From the NCBI GenBank assembly GCA_036490715.1, contig DASXDL010000014.1:1-64000 (forward strand): 64,000 nt of DNA, in the 5' to 3' direction. Position numbers and translations under genes: made by a program. This DNA comes from FEN-1191 sp036490715 (GTDB lineage Bacteria > Pseudomonadota > Gammaproteobacteria > Steroidobacterales > Steroidobacteraceae). Positions 17,102 through 27,510 of the stretch are shown one piece after another. Under the pieces are notes generated by a model, which saw only the letters and a list, made by a program, of their open reading frames with translations, was not told where the DNA came from and searched no databases. Every line of letters starts with the position of its first letter. Position 1 is the first letter of the stretch.

Positions 17102-17607
17102 ATTGAACGCGCGAGCAACTGTCATATCCGGCAGCTTTGGATTGAAGGTGGCTGCAAAGGGGGCGTAAGGGAATTTTTTGGATCAGACACCCGAAGCCAG
17201 CCGCCCTAGACTCTCTCGCAGGCAATGAACCCTCGCGATATCGGGGAGACTCAGTGCAAATTCAGTGCAGTAACTAACTCCAAAGTACTCAATCGGGCAC
17301 TTCGGCACGCCGCGCTGCTTTCCGTATCTCTCGCTAAATCAATCGATTAGTGTCGGCACGTGATTGTAGCGAGGAGCAGCAGGGAGCAGTCTGTCCGTCT
17401 GTGACACAAGACAAGACGCTTACTTTTATGCCTGCGAATTGCTGCGGTTCAAAAATAACTGTGACGGCGGAAGGAAAAAATGGGACCGTTAGCGCTGGCA
17501 AGTGGACGTTTGATTTCAGTTCCGTTCGCGATGCAACAGCACCAAAGGGAGCAATAAGGGCAAATTGACACCATATTGATCCGCGCTTTGGGGGTTGCTG
17601 CCGGTGT

Positions 17608-17623
17608 CCGGGATATATCCCGG
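17608..17623. promoter_or_regulatory. Perfect palindrome, candidate operator
   Basis: CCGGGATATATCCCGG is a perfect 16-bp palindrome, extended to 18 bp by flanking T and A. It stands alone in the gene-free stretch between the CBASS operon and the methyltransferase fragment (17021-17803 has no supported gene). The symmetric, loop-free form fits a dimeric protein-binding site better than a terminator. No adjacent regulator gene is seen. Confidence 0.35.
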
Positions 17624-17803
17624 AGTGGCGCCCATCACTGAAAGGGGGTCTGATCTCCCATCGATTGCGAAGTGCTTGCTGATCCCACTCGGCCCGCTGC
17701 GACCAATCCGAGCAGGGCTAAAAGCCGAGTGTCGGCGGCTCGATTGCCCTGGTTCTTAGCAATCCACCGGCCACGGCGCTTGTCGAATGTAGGACAAACG
17801 TGG

Positions 17804-18234
17804 TCATGGGCTACGAGACGAAGCGTCTCCATTGACGAGCGCGATCAAAAAGCCGTCGTATCCCTTGCTTCCTACGGTCTGAATGGCCGTTGCGCTCAGG
17901 CGCGGCTCGTTGGAAAGTACTTCCAACAACCCGCGGGCGCCTCGAACGCGCACATCCGAATTGCTGGCGCTGGTTATGGTCCCAGCACGGACCACGTTGT
18001 CCACGACAATCAGACTACCCGGGCGGGATAACTTTAGCGCCCACATCAGATAGTGTGGATCGTTGGGTATATCCGCATCGATGAATATGAGGTCAAAAGG
18101 CCCAAGGCCTCCCGATTCGATTATTGGCAATGTATCCAGGGCCATGCCAACACGCACATCGACACAACGTGCAAGCCCGGAGCGCGCAATATTTTCGCGG
18201 GCCACTGCAGCGTGTAGTGAATCCGCCTCCAACG
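17804..18234 (-). pseudogene. C-terminal fragment of an O-methyltransferase (partial duplicate)
   Basis: This stretch repeats the second half of the complete methyltransferase at 22124-22924 at high identity, including FDLIFIDADIPNDPHYLMWA and VDNVVRAG. The SAM-binding glycine motif of the first half is missing; the similarity stops at about 18234, just after the segment equivalent to HAAVARENIARSG. It is in the same orientation as the full copy and lies downstream of the protease gene. An open frame remains to 18250 but the start residues are unrelated, so no functional enzyme is expected. Confidence 0.85.
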
Positions 18235-18317
18235 AGCGGTTACGGCGCAAGTCCAGATCTGGTTCGCAAACCGCCTCAGCACGATCGTTGCGGAGTACCT
18301 GAAATCTGCTTCCCTGA

Positions 18318-18351
18318 CGAGGCGCGACCCGCCATCGCGGATCGCGCCTCG
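18318..18351 (-). terminator. Strong hairpin after the protease gene
   Basis: Perfect 10-bp arms at 18318-18327 and 18342-18351 (CGAGGCGCGA and complement) lie 18 bases after the protease stop codon on the minus strand. There is no clear T-run, so it may act with Rho or stabilise the mRNA 3' end. Confidence 0.5.
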
Positions 18352-18368
18352 CTTCCGTGCTATCTGCC

Positions 18369-21300
18369 TTACTGAATCGAGTAGCTGTAAGGCAGCGCGA
18401 TCACTTCGCTCGCGGTGTACGCGTTATAGGGCGGAACAAAGAGCGATGCAGCGTTCACGTACAGCGTGCCGCTGATGACCTGACCCGAGTGACCCTGCGG
18501 CGTGATGGTCACCGGAATGACCCCATGGCCTCCAGACGGGACGGTCAACAGGGTCAGGGGCGAAGTCGGATCGAGTGCCTGAAGCCACAGATCTCCGGTC
18601 GTGCTGGTGACGGCCGGATCGAAGGGCTTCGTCGTAACGGTCATCGTCATGTTGACGAAAGCCTCCGGCGCCGGGTTGGCATACGGACCGAATTCGTTCG
18701 GGCCGGCGTACCAACCGCCCTGCTGGACGGTACCACCCGATGGCGCGAAGGCGGCAGCTGCCGAATACGGGTACGGACCGGCGAGCCGGGCCGGATGCAG
18801 CGGTGCACTGAGCAGATCCGGATCACCCTGGTCGGGGCCGTAATCAAACTCCACCGGCACCGTGGCATTCGCAGTCAGCTGCACCGAGGAGGTTTGCGTC
18901 GGCACCTGCCATTGGGGTTCGGTCGGATCAAACTCTCCCAATGGCAATGGAAATCCCGCGGCCGATGGCGGCGGGAATTGCAGCACCAGCGGCAGGCTCA
19001 CCTGCTCGTTCAGGCGCGCATCGATGAAGTAATCGGCCGTGCCCGCGCCGGTGTTACGAATCGATACCGGAACGGTGATGGGCACCCCGGCGCGCAGGCG
19101 GACGAAGGGGCTCTGCGGCAGGCCCGGAGCCGACGCACTCACATCATCGAGCGCAATGTTGCCACTGAAGGGCTCGGAGATCTCGTTGCCGGTGATCGGC
19201 TCGGCGAAATCCAGCACCAGTGTCCACGTGCCCGGCACCGGATTGAGCGTGTAGGCCGTAAGACTCGTAGCGGATTTACCCGTCGCGCTGTCGGCGTTCT
19301 GCCCGAATCCGACTGCAACCCCGTAGGGGTTCACCAGATAGGCTCCGGCGATATCGCTGGGATCATTGGCGAGCTGCACATTCGCGAGCACGCTGGAGTG
19401 GCCCGGCGGGACGTTGAACTCGAAGAAATTCTCCTGTCCATGACCCGGATCGCGCCCGTTGCCGCCGGTCAGCACGCCGCTGAAGCGGCCACCGTGCGTC
19501 ACATCGATGAGACTGCGCAGCGTAACCGGAATCGTGTTGTGCTCGGTACCGACATAGGCGTCGGCGCCGTCACCGGATGTGCTGACGACGATTGAGCCGG
19601 CCGCATCCCCAGGGTTCGTCGGGGTGGTTGCCGACACGGTCACCGTCTGGCTTTGGCCGGGAGCCAGCGTGAGGCTGGCGGGCGCAACACTGCCGAAGCT
19701 CACGAATTGCTGCGTGGCAACGCGCCACGGCACCTTGCTGTTGGTGCCACCCTGCGAGGCGACGATGCCGAAGATCACACCGGTCCATCGACCCGGCGTA
19801 GGTTCACGGACATCGACGAATCCGAAGTTGCCTACGCCCTGAGGCAACGAGTGCGCGGCTAAGCGTCCGGCCGGATCGATCAGGATCAGGCGCACGCGCG
19901 CATGCAGATTGTCGGGATAGGCCCCGGCCGGAGCCTGGTAGGCAATCTCCCCCGTGAGACGGTCCTGGCCTTGCGGCACCGAGAAGGTGAAGGTCGAATA
20001 GTTATCCTGCAGGCTAAGCCAGTCTTCGACTTGCGGATTAACGCCGTCGGTCAGCTTCACCGAACCGCTCTGCACGTTCTGATCCGGCCCGAAGCTACGG
20101 CCGGCGAGCTGCACGCGCTGCGAGGCGGCGCCGGTGTTGGTAATTGTCACCGGCCAGCTCTCGGGGCTGCCCGGCTCTGCCACCGCGTTGAGCTGGCTCT
20201 GTGAGAACACCAGCGTCTGACCCACCGATCCGCCAAACAGGGAGAAAGGTCCGCTGTGGTTAATCGACTCGGCGAGCAGCACGGCGCGGTAGCTGTTGAC
20301 GAGCCCGGAGCCCTGCTCCTGGGCCGGCACGCCCAGATCGGTCGCGGTGCTGGTCAGGATCTGCTTCACCAGTGCCGGCGTCGGCGAGGCGCCGAAGTGC
20401 GTACGACGGTAGGCCTCGATCACCAGCGCCGCCGCCCCGGCAGTCAGCGGCGAGGATTCGCTGGTGCCGCCGCTGTCCTCGATGGTGGAAGGTATCGTTT
20501 GCTCTTGCTGGTAACTGACGCAGTCGGAGAATTCCGCGCTCGCATCGCAGGAGGCGTAAGAGGAATCGCCCGGCGCCACCAGATCAAGCGTGCGACCGCG
20601 TTCGTCGAAACCGCTGGAGCTCAAGGAACTGATATTGTCATCGAGCCAGCCGGTGGTCGCGAAGTAGCGCGCAAGGGCGTAGTTCGTTTGCGCGTAGAAA
20701 CGGAAAGTCGTCGATGCACCCACCTCGATCACGTTCGGATCGGTCGCCGGATTGCTAAGCGTATCGGTGAAGCCAGCATCCCCGGTGGAAACCGTGACCA
20801 CGACGCCGGCGGCGACCGCCGCGTCATTGAATTGCTTCCAGGCATCGGTGGTTGCAATGTCCGGAAAGGGATTGCCGCCGAGCGATTCATTGATAATGTC
20901 GACGTGATCGACCGTCACGGCGTACTCGATGGCCTGCAGGAACTGCGACAGCAGCGCGTATTCCTCCAGACCGAAGACGTCGAGGCCAGCCAGCGACGCT
21001 CCGGGAGCCATGCCCTCGATGCGGACGTTGCAGGCTCCGGGCAAGGACTCGCCACTGAAGCCGTTGACGTTATAAACCACCAGACCCTGACCGGCGATGG
21101 CATTGGAATCGAGGAACGCCTCACCGCCATCCGTGGGTTGACCCGGGCCGTCACCGCTGAAGTCCTGATAGTCGAAAAACACCGAGGAGCCATCCGGGCG
21201 CCTGAAGTTGATGTTGTGCGGATCGACACCATCCGCGAGCCAGGCCACCTTCACTCCCTTGCCGGTGATCCCGAGCGAGCGTGCGGTCGGCGCCGTCGGG

Positions 21301-21851
21301 TCGTTCGAGTCGGTATTGGTCACCTGAAGCTCTTCGCCCAGCAGCGCCTGTCCGTTAGCCCCGCAGGCACCGGGAATATTGTGCAGCGGCAGCGTCGTCG
21401 GCACCTTGGCCGCCGCAGCCGACGCACCGGCTGCCGGCAACGCGCTACGCGCCGCGAGCTTCGCCGATTGCAGGCGCGCTGCCGCCCGTGAGGCGCTGGG
21501 TCGCCGGATAGCCACATCGGTGACCACGGATCCGACCTCCGCGTGCGCCTTCAGTTGTTGCAGCTCAGCCTCGGAAACAGTTGCAGCAAGGGCGTTGACC
21601 GTGTGAAAGGACTTGACGCCGCTGGCGCCGACCTGACTGAGCTCACGCAGCACTGAGGCCTGATCATTGGCCGCATCCGAGCCGGTGAACTTCACGTTCC
21701 GCATTACGACGATCACGTGATGGTTCGCCTGCGGCGACAGCGAAACCGCTGTATCGCCAGCTGCCAACGACGCTGAACCTGTCCAGGCCGAGGCGACCGC
21801 AACGGCGAGCACGCCCGCGATAGCACGCGAGATTTTGAGACCCGTGTCCAT
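18369..21851 (-). CDS. Large secreted serine protease, subtilase-like with sedolisin-type catalytic residues
   Basis: 1160 residues with a signal peptide (about 1-31) and an inhibitor-I9-like propeptide (about 45-115). The protease domain has the subtilisin aspartate in WLADGVD (D207), but the HGTHVAG histidine box is absent. At that place is GEAFLDSNA, giving E244-xxx-D248, the Glu/Asp pair of sedolisins. STGDAG (D358) stands where sedolisins carry their oxyanion Asp and subtilisins an Asn. The nucleophile is S464 in GGTSESSP. The 650-residue C-terminal part is rich in beta-domain repeats. An AAGGGG ribosome site precedes ATG 21851. Export and extracellular protein degradation are likely; acid-active proteolysis is possible from the residue set. 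Confidence 0.85.
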   Translation of the reverse strand: MDTGLKISRAIAGVLAVAVASAWTGSASLAAGDTAVSLSPQANHHVIVVMRNVKFTGSDAANDQASVLRELSQVGASGVKSFHTVNALAATVSEAELQQLKAHAEVGSVVTDVAIRRPSASRAAARLQSAKLAARSALPAAGASAAAAKVPTTLPLHNIPGACGANGQALLGEELQVTNTDSNDPTAPTARSLGITGKGVKVAWLADGVDPHNINFRRPDGSSVFFDYQDFSGDGPGQPTDGGEAFLDSNAIAGQGLVVYNVNGFSGESLPGACNVRIEGMAPGASLAGLDVFGLEEYALLSQFLQAIEYAVTVDHVDIINESLGGNPFPDIATTDAWKQFNDAAVAAGVVVTVSTGDAGFTDTLSNPATDPNVIEVGASTTFRFYAQTNYALARYFATTGWLDDNISSLSSSGFDERGRTLDLVAPGDSSYASCDASAEFSDCVSYQQEQTIPSTIEDSGGTSESSPLTAGAAALVIEAYRRTHFGASPTPALVKQILTSTATDLGVPAQEQGSGLVNSYRAVLLAESINHSGPFSLFGGSVGQTLVFSQSQLNAVAEPGSPESWPVTITNTGAASQRVQLAGRSFGPDQNVQSGSVKLTDGVNPQVEDWLSLQDNYSTFTFSVPQGQDRLTGEIAYQAPAGAYPDNLHARVRLILIDPAGRLAAHSLPQGVGNFGFVDVREPTPGRWTGVIFGIVASQGGTNSKVPWRVATQQFVSFGSVAPASLTLAPGQSQTVTVSATTPTNPGDAAGSIVVSTSGDGADAYVGTEHNTIPVTLRSLIDVTHGGRFSGVLTGGNGRDPGHGQENFFEFNVPPGHSSVLANVQLANDPSDIAGAYLVNPYGVAVGFGQNADSATGKSATSLTAYTLNPVPGTWTLVLDFAEPITGNEISEPFSGNIALDDVSASAPGLPQSPFVRLRAGVPITVPVSIRNTGAGTADYFIDARLNEQVSLPLVLQFPPPSAAGFPLPLGEFDPTEPQWQVPTQTSSVQLTANATVPVEFDYGPDQGDPDLLSAPLHPARLAGPYPYSAAAAFAPSGGTVQQGGWYAGPNEFGPYANPAPEAFVNMTMTVTTKPFDPAVTSTTGDLWLQALDPTSPLTLLTVPSGGHGVIPVTITPQGHSGQVISGTLYVNAASLFVPPYNAYTASEVIALPYSYSIQ

Positions 21852-21855
21852 GGAA

Positions 21856-21971
21856 TTCCCCTTATTATTAGTATCAGGCCGGGTAAGGATAACCCAGCTT
21901 CACGCGCGATGCTCGCTAGCGGTGGGGGGCCAGAGGCGGGCTGTCTTCCCGCATCATGCACCCATTTTACC
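21856..21971 (-). promoter_or_regulatory. Protease 5' leader, one of two related copies
   Basis: About 115 bases directly upstream of the protease ATG are clearly similar to 41270-41384, in the same orientation. On the minus strand both copies contain GATGCGGG, a GGGTTAT-YCTTAC block and AAGGGGAA before the start position. Here the block can fold into a seven-pair stem (GCTGGGT with ACCCGGC) closing on TATCCTT. Conservation at two otherwise unrelated sites suggests a cis-regulatory leader or a small mobile repeat. The rest of 21972-22123 has no gene. Confidence 0.5.
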
Positions 21972-22123
21972 TAACGAGCCGCCGCTGAACTGCCTCGGCT
22001 GCGCCATTACGATAGGCGGTAACCCTCGTATGCAGCACGAAAGTGGCAGCTACCCATATAGATGAGGAGTTAGCGACCGCGGTCTGTTTGCCCGACGTCT
22101 GAGGTACGCCATCCAATGCGCGC

Positions 22124-22924
22124 TTACACGGATCGGGAAGCGTCGCCGTTGACGAGCGCGATCAAAAAGCCGTCGTATCCCTTGCTTCCAACGGTCTGAA
22201 TGGCCGTAGCGCTCAGACGCGGCTCGTTGGCAAGCACTTCCAACAACCCGCGGGCACCTCGAACACGCACATCCGAACTGCTGGCGCTGGTAATGGCCCC
22301 GGCACGTACCACGTTATCCACGATAATCAGACTACCCGGACGGGACAACTTGAGCGCCCACATCAGATAATGTGGATCGTTGGGTATATCCGCATCGATG
22401 AATATGAGGTCAAAAGGTCCAAGACCTTCCGATTCGATTGTTGGCAAAGTATCCAGGGCCATACCCACACGCACATCGACACAATGTGCAAGCCCGGAGC
22501 GCGCAATGTTCTCGCGGGCGACTGCAGCGTGTCGTGACTCTGCCTCCAACGATATCAAGCGGCCATCCTCGGGCAGGGCACGCGCAAGCCAGATGGTGCT
22601 GTACCCTCCCAGGGTACCGATCTCGAGGATCGTTCGTGCCCGGCACGCCCGTGCGAGCAAGTGCAAAAGCTTGCCCTGGAGCGGCGACACGTCCTGTGGC
22701 GGAAGTTTGGCCGCCGCATTGGCTGCCAAAGCGGCATCGAAGGCGGGATCAGGTTGGATGAGCAGGCCGGTCAGGAATTGATCCACCGCGCGCCAATTCT
22801 GACCAAGTAGCCGAGCGCCGCCGGCGCGCAGGAGTTTCAAAAGCCGGTCGGCTTTCGGGGTTAAGCGCATGGGTTCTCGCACCTGCTCAGGTTGGGCACG
22901 CGTGGGCGCCGTTTGGACGACCAC
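22124..22924 (-). CDS. SAM-dependent O-methyltransferase (COMT/CCoAOMT-like)
   Basis: 266 residues. Motif I is ILEIGTLGGYS (about 99-109); the metal/SAM strand is FDLIFIDAD and the following IIVDNVVRAG fits the cation-dependent O-methyltransferase family that methylates catechol-like or small carrier-bound substrates. It is divergent from the A-T-ATP-grasp gene, whose start lies about 140 bases away, so a shared promoter region is likely and it is a plausible tailoring enzyme of the NRPS/PKS cluster. ATG 22924 is used; ATG 22870 is an alternative. A 412-bp part (22140-22552) is duplicated at 17823-18234. Confidence 0.85.
   Translation of the reverse strand: MVVQTAPTRAQPEQVREPMRLTPKADRLLKLLRAGGARLLGQNWRAVDQFLTGLLIQPDPAFDAALAANAAAKLPPQDVSPLQGKLLHLLARACRARTILEIGTLGGYSTIWLARALPEDGRLISLEAESRHAAVARENIARSGLAHCVDVRVGMALDTLPTIESEGLGPFDLIFIDADIPNDPHYLMWALKLSRPGSLIIVDNVVRAGAITSASSSDVRVRGARGLLEVLANEPRLSATAIQTVGSKGYDGFLIALVNGDASRSV
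22140..22552 (-). repeat. Direct repeat of 17823-18234 (methyltransferase 3' part)
   Basis: About 412 bases are nearly identical to 17823-18234, same orientation, about 4.3 kb apart, with the protease gene between them. The ends are sharp: the match begins near the stop codon and ends at GCCTCCAACGA. This is what a tandem duplication with partial loss would leave. Confidence 0.8.
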
Positions 22925-23062
22925 CGTGCCGCGTAAAGACGCCTTTTAGGAACCGGCAGATCGATCGATTAAGTCAAAATGAGCCGCCATGCATGGCTGC
23001 GATCCGCGCTGTTAGAGTGTACCGCAAGCACGTGACCGCACGCCGAAAGTGGACAAACTGCC

Positions 23063-25969
23063 GTGACTGTGGACCTTCTCGACTCGTTCGCGAAGCGAGC
23101 GCAACAGACCCCTGACGCGGTGGCGATCGAGGCGGCTGGCCTCGAATGCAGCTATCGGGCACTGCAGCGCCGTGCAATGGCTGTCAGCCATGCCCTGCGT
23201 GATGCCGGGTGCGTGCCGGGTGATCGGATCGCCGTCTGCAGCGGCGATCGCGCGGCATTCGTGGCCGTGATGCTCGGTATCGTCAGCGCCGGGGCGGTGT
23301 TCGCGCCGCTCGAATCCGATGCGAGCGCGGAACGGCTGCGAAACCGCTTGAAACAGCTCCGCCCTCGGGCACTGCTGCACGACGCGCCCGCCGCGCAAGC
23401 GGCTCGGGACCATCTGGCGGCCGCCGCCGCCCATAGTTGCAGTTGCATCGCGATCCCGGGCGACACCGCAGGCATGGATCCAGCCGATGTGCCTGCGATC
23501 AACCCAGCCGCGAGGGACGCGCCCGCCTACATCTACTTCACCTCCGGCTCGAGCGGACAGCCCAAGGGCATCGTCGGGACCTTGGCTGCGCTCGGCGAGC
23601 GCATTGCCTGGGAGATCGAGGCCTTCGGCGTCCAACCGGGTACCCGCTGTAGCCAGCTCATCGCCCCCACCTTCGATCCGTGGTTTCGCGACATCCTCGT
23701 ACCGTTGTGTGCGGGCGGCACGATCGTACTGCCGCCGGACAGCCCCTCACGCCTCGAGCCGGAACGACTGCTCGAATGGTTACGCGATGCCCGCATCGAG
23801 TTCATGCACTGCGGGCCATCGCTGATGAATGCCCTGGTCGCAACGCCGGCCCGCATCCGGCGCCTGCCGCAGCTGCGCACCGTGCTCGCGGCCGGCGAGG
23901 CACTGCATGTATCCCTGGTCAGGCGCTGGCGCCGCCGCTTCGGTGCCGGCGTCGATTTGGTGAACCTCTACGGCGCGACCGAAGCCACGATGATGCAATT
24001 CGCTCATCGCATCGAGCCGGAGGACGCGGCGCGCGCCTTCATACCGGTCGGCCAGCCGCTGCCGGACGTGACGGTGCTGCTGATCGATGCCAACGATGCG
24101 CCCTGCGAGCGCGGTCAGTCAGGTGAGATCCTGGTCGGCGGATCTGCGCTCAGTCTCGGCTATCTGGATGACGAAGGCGCCGCCGAACGCGCCTTCGTCC
24201 ATCGTGGCTCCGATCCGGCGCAGATCTTTTACCGCACCGGGGATATCGGCATCGAATATGAGCCGGGCCGCTATCGGCTGCTGGGTCGCATCGACGATCA
24301 GGTCAAGATCCGCGGCGTGCGCGTGGAACCACGCGAGGTCGAGGATGCACTGATCGGGTATCCGCTGATCGCCACCTGCGCCGTGGTGGCACGGCCCGAT
24401 CACAATGGTGATCCTGCGCTGATTGCCTACGTGGTGCCGGAAACCAACTATGCGCCGGCAGTCCCGGAGATGCGCTCCTATCTGCGCGAGCGTTTCCCGC
24501 CCCAGTACCTGCCCGCAGCCTTCGTGATTCTAAAATCGCTGCCGCTGACGGCGACCGGTAAGGTCGATCGTCAGCGGCTGCCCGATCCCGCCACCGCTTC
24601 CGCCGCAGCGACGGCGGGCGCCTTAGGCCTGGCACCCCGCAATGAGCTCGAGGCCGCCCTGGCGGAGCACTGGCGCGAGATCCTCGGTCTGCCACGGATC
24701 GGCGTCGATGAGGATTTTCTCGACGTCGGCGGACATTCGCTCAGCGCCATGCGTCTGGTCAGTGCCATCCGTGAGTCGGGCCTGGGTGAGCTCTCGCTGC
24801 TCGAGATCTTCGAGCACCGCAGCATTGCCGCCCAGGCAATACTTCTGCAGCAGCGAGCCAGCGCAGGTGCGCCGGCCGAGGACGGCGCGCAGCACGCCGA
24901 TAGCGAGGCGACCGAGCTATCGCCGGCAGCCACTGCAGGCCACGCGCGCCAACCGCTGGGACGAGCAGACCCCTACCGTTTCAATCTCATTCTGGTGCAA
25001 AGCTGGGGCATTGATCGGGAGAGTATCGAGCGGGCCGCGCGCGCCGTGACGGACGTCGACGATCAGATCGATGCCAGCGTGGTGGAGGATGTTCCAGACT
25101 GGGACGACGGCCTGCCGCGACGGCCGACGCTGGTCGTCTCGCCGGGGCTGCTGCGCCACCGCCCGAGCCGGCCGGTCCCGGTCTGTTGCGGCTATCCGCT
25201 GTCGAAGAGCGAGGAATATCGAATCCTTGAGCGTTCCGGCATTGCCGTACCGCGATGGGTCTTGCTGGAGCGCGATACGCAGCCCGATCTATCGGGATTT
25301 GGGCCCTATGTGGTGCGCAAACCCGATTACGGGGCCAAGGGAGCCGAAGTTCAGATCGTCCGACGCGGTCGCATCCGGTGGAAGCCGATCTTGACCTCCT
25401 CGGCCGGCTTGAGTACGCGGCTGCTGGCGCAGGAGTTCGTTTATACGGGAAGGTGGCCCGTGAGCTATCGAGTCAACACCCTATTCGGGCAGGTTCTTTA
25501 CTGTGTGGGGATTACTGCCAATTCAGCACGTCAGGCGCTTGAAGGGCCCGAGGACTTTGAGGGGCGGGGTGATAAGCGCGGGTCACCGTCGATCGTTTCC
25601 AACGCGCGCGATTCGTCGGCGGAGTTCTGCGCGGATGCCGACATCATCGCGCTCGGCGAGCGTGCGGCCCGCGCATTCCCTGACGTGCCGTTACTGGGAG
25701 TGGACATTCTCAAGAACGCCCTGACCGGCGAGCTGCTGGTCACGGAGGTGAACTCCATGGGTCACAACTGGACTTTTGGTACGGAATTCGCCGCGATGAT
25801 TCGTCTCGACGTCGAGCAGCAGTTTGACGGCGTGCGCCGCGCGGCGATGATTCTGGCAAAAGAAACACATCGCAGAGCGGGCACTGACGACGCGACAAGT
25901 ACTCCGGCTGCAACCACGGTAGCGGGGGTGTTTCAAGATCTCCCGCCATCGGAGAATTTAGGCCGGTGA
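23063..25969 (+). CDS. NRPS-like protein: adenylation - carrier - ATP-grasp fusion
   Basis: 968 residues. The adenylation domain spans about 1-510, with A3 YIYFTSGSSGQPKG (156-169), A5 NLYGATEA, A7 YRTGDIG, A8 GRIDDQVKIRG and A10 LTATGKVDR. A carrier domain follows with the phosphopantetheine site in DVGGHSL (Ser 559). Residues about 640-935 form an ATP-grasp domain (YVVRKPDYGAKG, LLAQEFVYTG, and LLVTEVNSMGHNW near the metal site), of the RimK/carboxylate-amine ligase type. No condensation domain is present, so the ATP-grasp may form the amide bond with the carrier-loaded amino acid or with its free carboxylate. The amino-acid code cannot be read reliably. It starts the plus-strand arm of the cluster. 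Confidence 0.88.
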   Translation: MTVDLLDSFAKRAQQTPDAVAIEAAGLECSYRALQRRAMAVSHALRDAGCVPGDRIAVCSGDRAAFVAVMLGIVSAGAVFAPLESDASAERLRNRLKQLRPRALLHDAPAAQAARDHLAAAAAHSCSCIAIPGDTAGMDPADVPAINPAARDAPAYIYFTSGSSGQPKGIVGTLAALGERIAWEIEAFGVQPGTRCSQLIAPTFDPWFRDILVPLCAGGTIVLPPDSPSRLEPERLLEWLRDARIEFMHCGPSLMNALVATPARIRRLPQLRTVLAAGEALHVSLVRRWRRRFGAGVDLVNLYGATEATMMQFAHRIEPEDAARAFIPVGQPLPDVTVLLIDANDAPCERGQSGEILVGGSALSLGYLDDEGAAERAFVHRGSDPAQIFYRTGDIGIEYEPGRYRLLGRIDDQVKIRGVRVEPREVEDALIGYPLIATCAVVARPDHNGDPALIAYVVPETNYAPAVPEMRSYLRERFPPQYLPAAFVILKSLPLTATGKVDRQRLPDPATASAAATAGALGLAPRNELEAALAEHWREILGLPRIGVDEDFLDVGGHSLSAMRLVSAIRESGLGELSLLEIFEHRSIAAQAILLQQRASAGAPAEDGAQHADSEATELSPAATAGHARQPLGRADPYRFNLILVQSWGIDRESIERAARAVTDVDDQIDASVVEDVPDWDDGLPRRPTLVVSPGLLRHRPSRPVPVCCGYPLSKSEEYRILERSGIAVPRWVLLERDTQPDLSGFGPYVVRKPDYGAKGAEVQIVRRGRIRWKPILTSSAGLSTRLLAQEFVYTGRWPVSYRVNTLFGQVLYCVGITANSARQALEGPEDFEGRGDKRGSPSIVSNARDSSAEFCADADIIALGERAARAFPDVPLLGVDILKNALTGELLVTEVNSMGHNWTFGTEFAAMIRLDVEQQFDGVRRAAMILAKETHRRAGTDDATSTPAATTVAGVFQDLPPSENLGR

Positions 25970-26087
25970 GCAAGGAGCATACGGCTCTCATGCAGAGCGG
26001 GTTATTTTTAACCGCCACCCAGCGCACTCTGCTGGCCAGTCGAATAGCCGCAGAAAGAAACAACCAGGTCGATACAAAGGCGCGCCG

Positions 26088-27488
<1,401 letters not shown>

Positions 27489-27510
27489 TCGACAATCGCG
27501 CGGGTCGTCG

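Noticed and set aside
17350..17568. 72-residue plus-strand frame from a GTG
   Set aside because: No clear ribosome site, no recognisable domain and odd composition; more likely chance frame in a gene-free stretch.
18357..19595. 412-residue plus-strand frame opposite the protease 3' end
   Set aside because: Same antisense shadow effect; no domain.
20256..21491. 411-residue plus-strand open frame across the protease gene
   Set aside because: Antisense shadow of the minus-strand protease; Arg/His/Gly-rich composition typical of GC-rich shadow frames.
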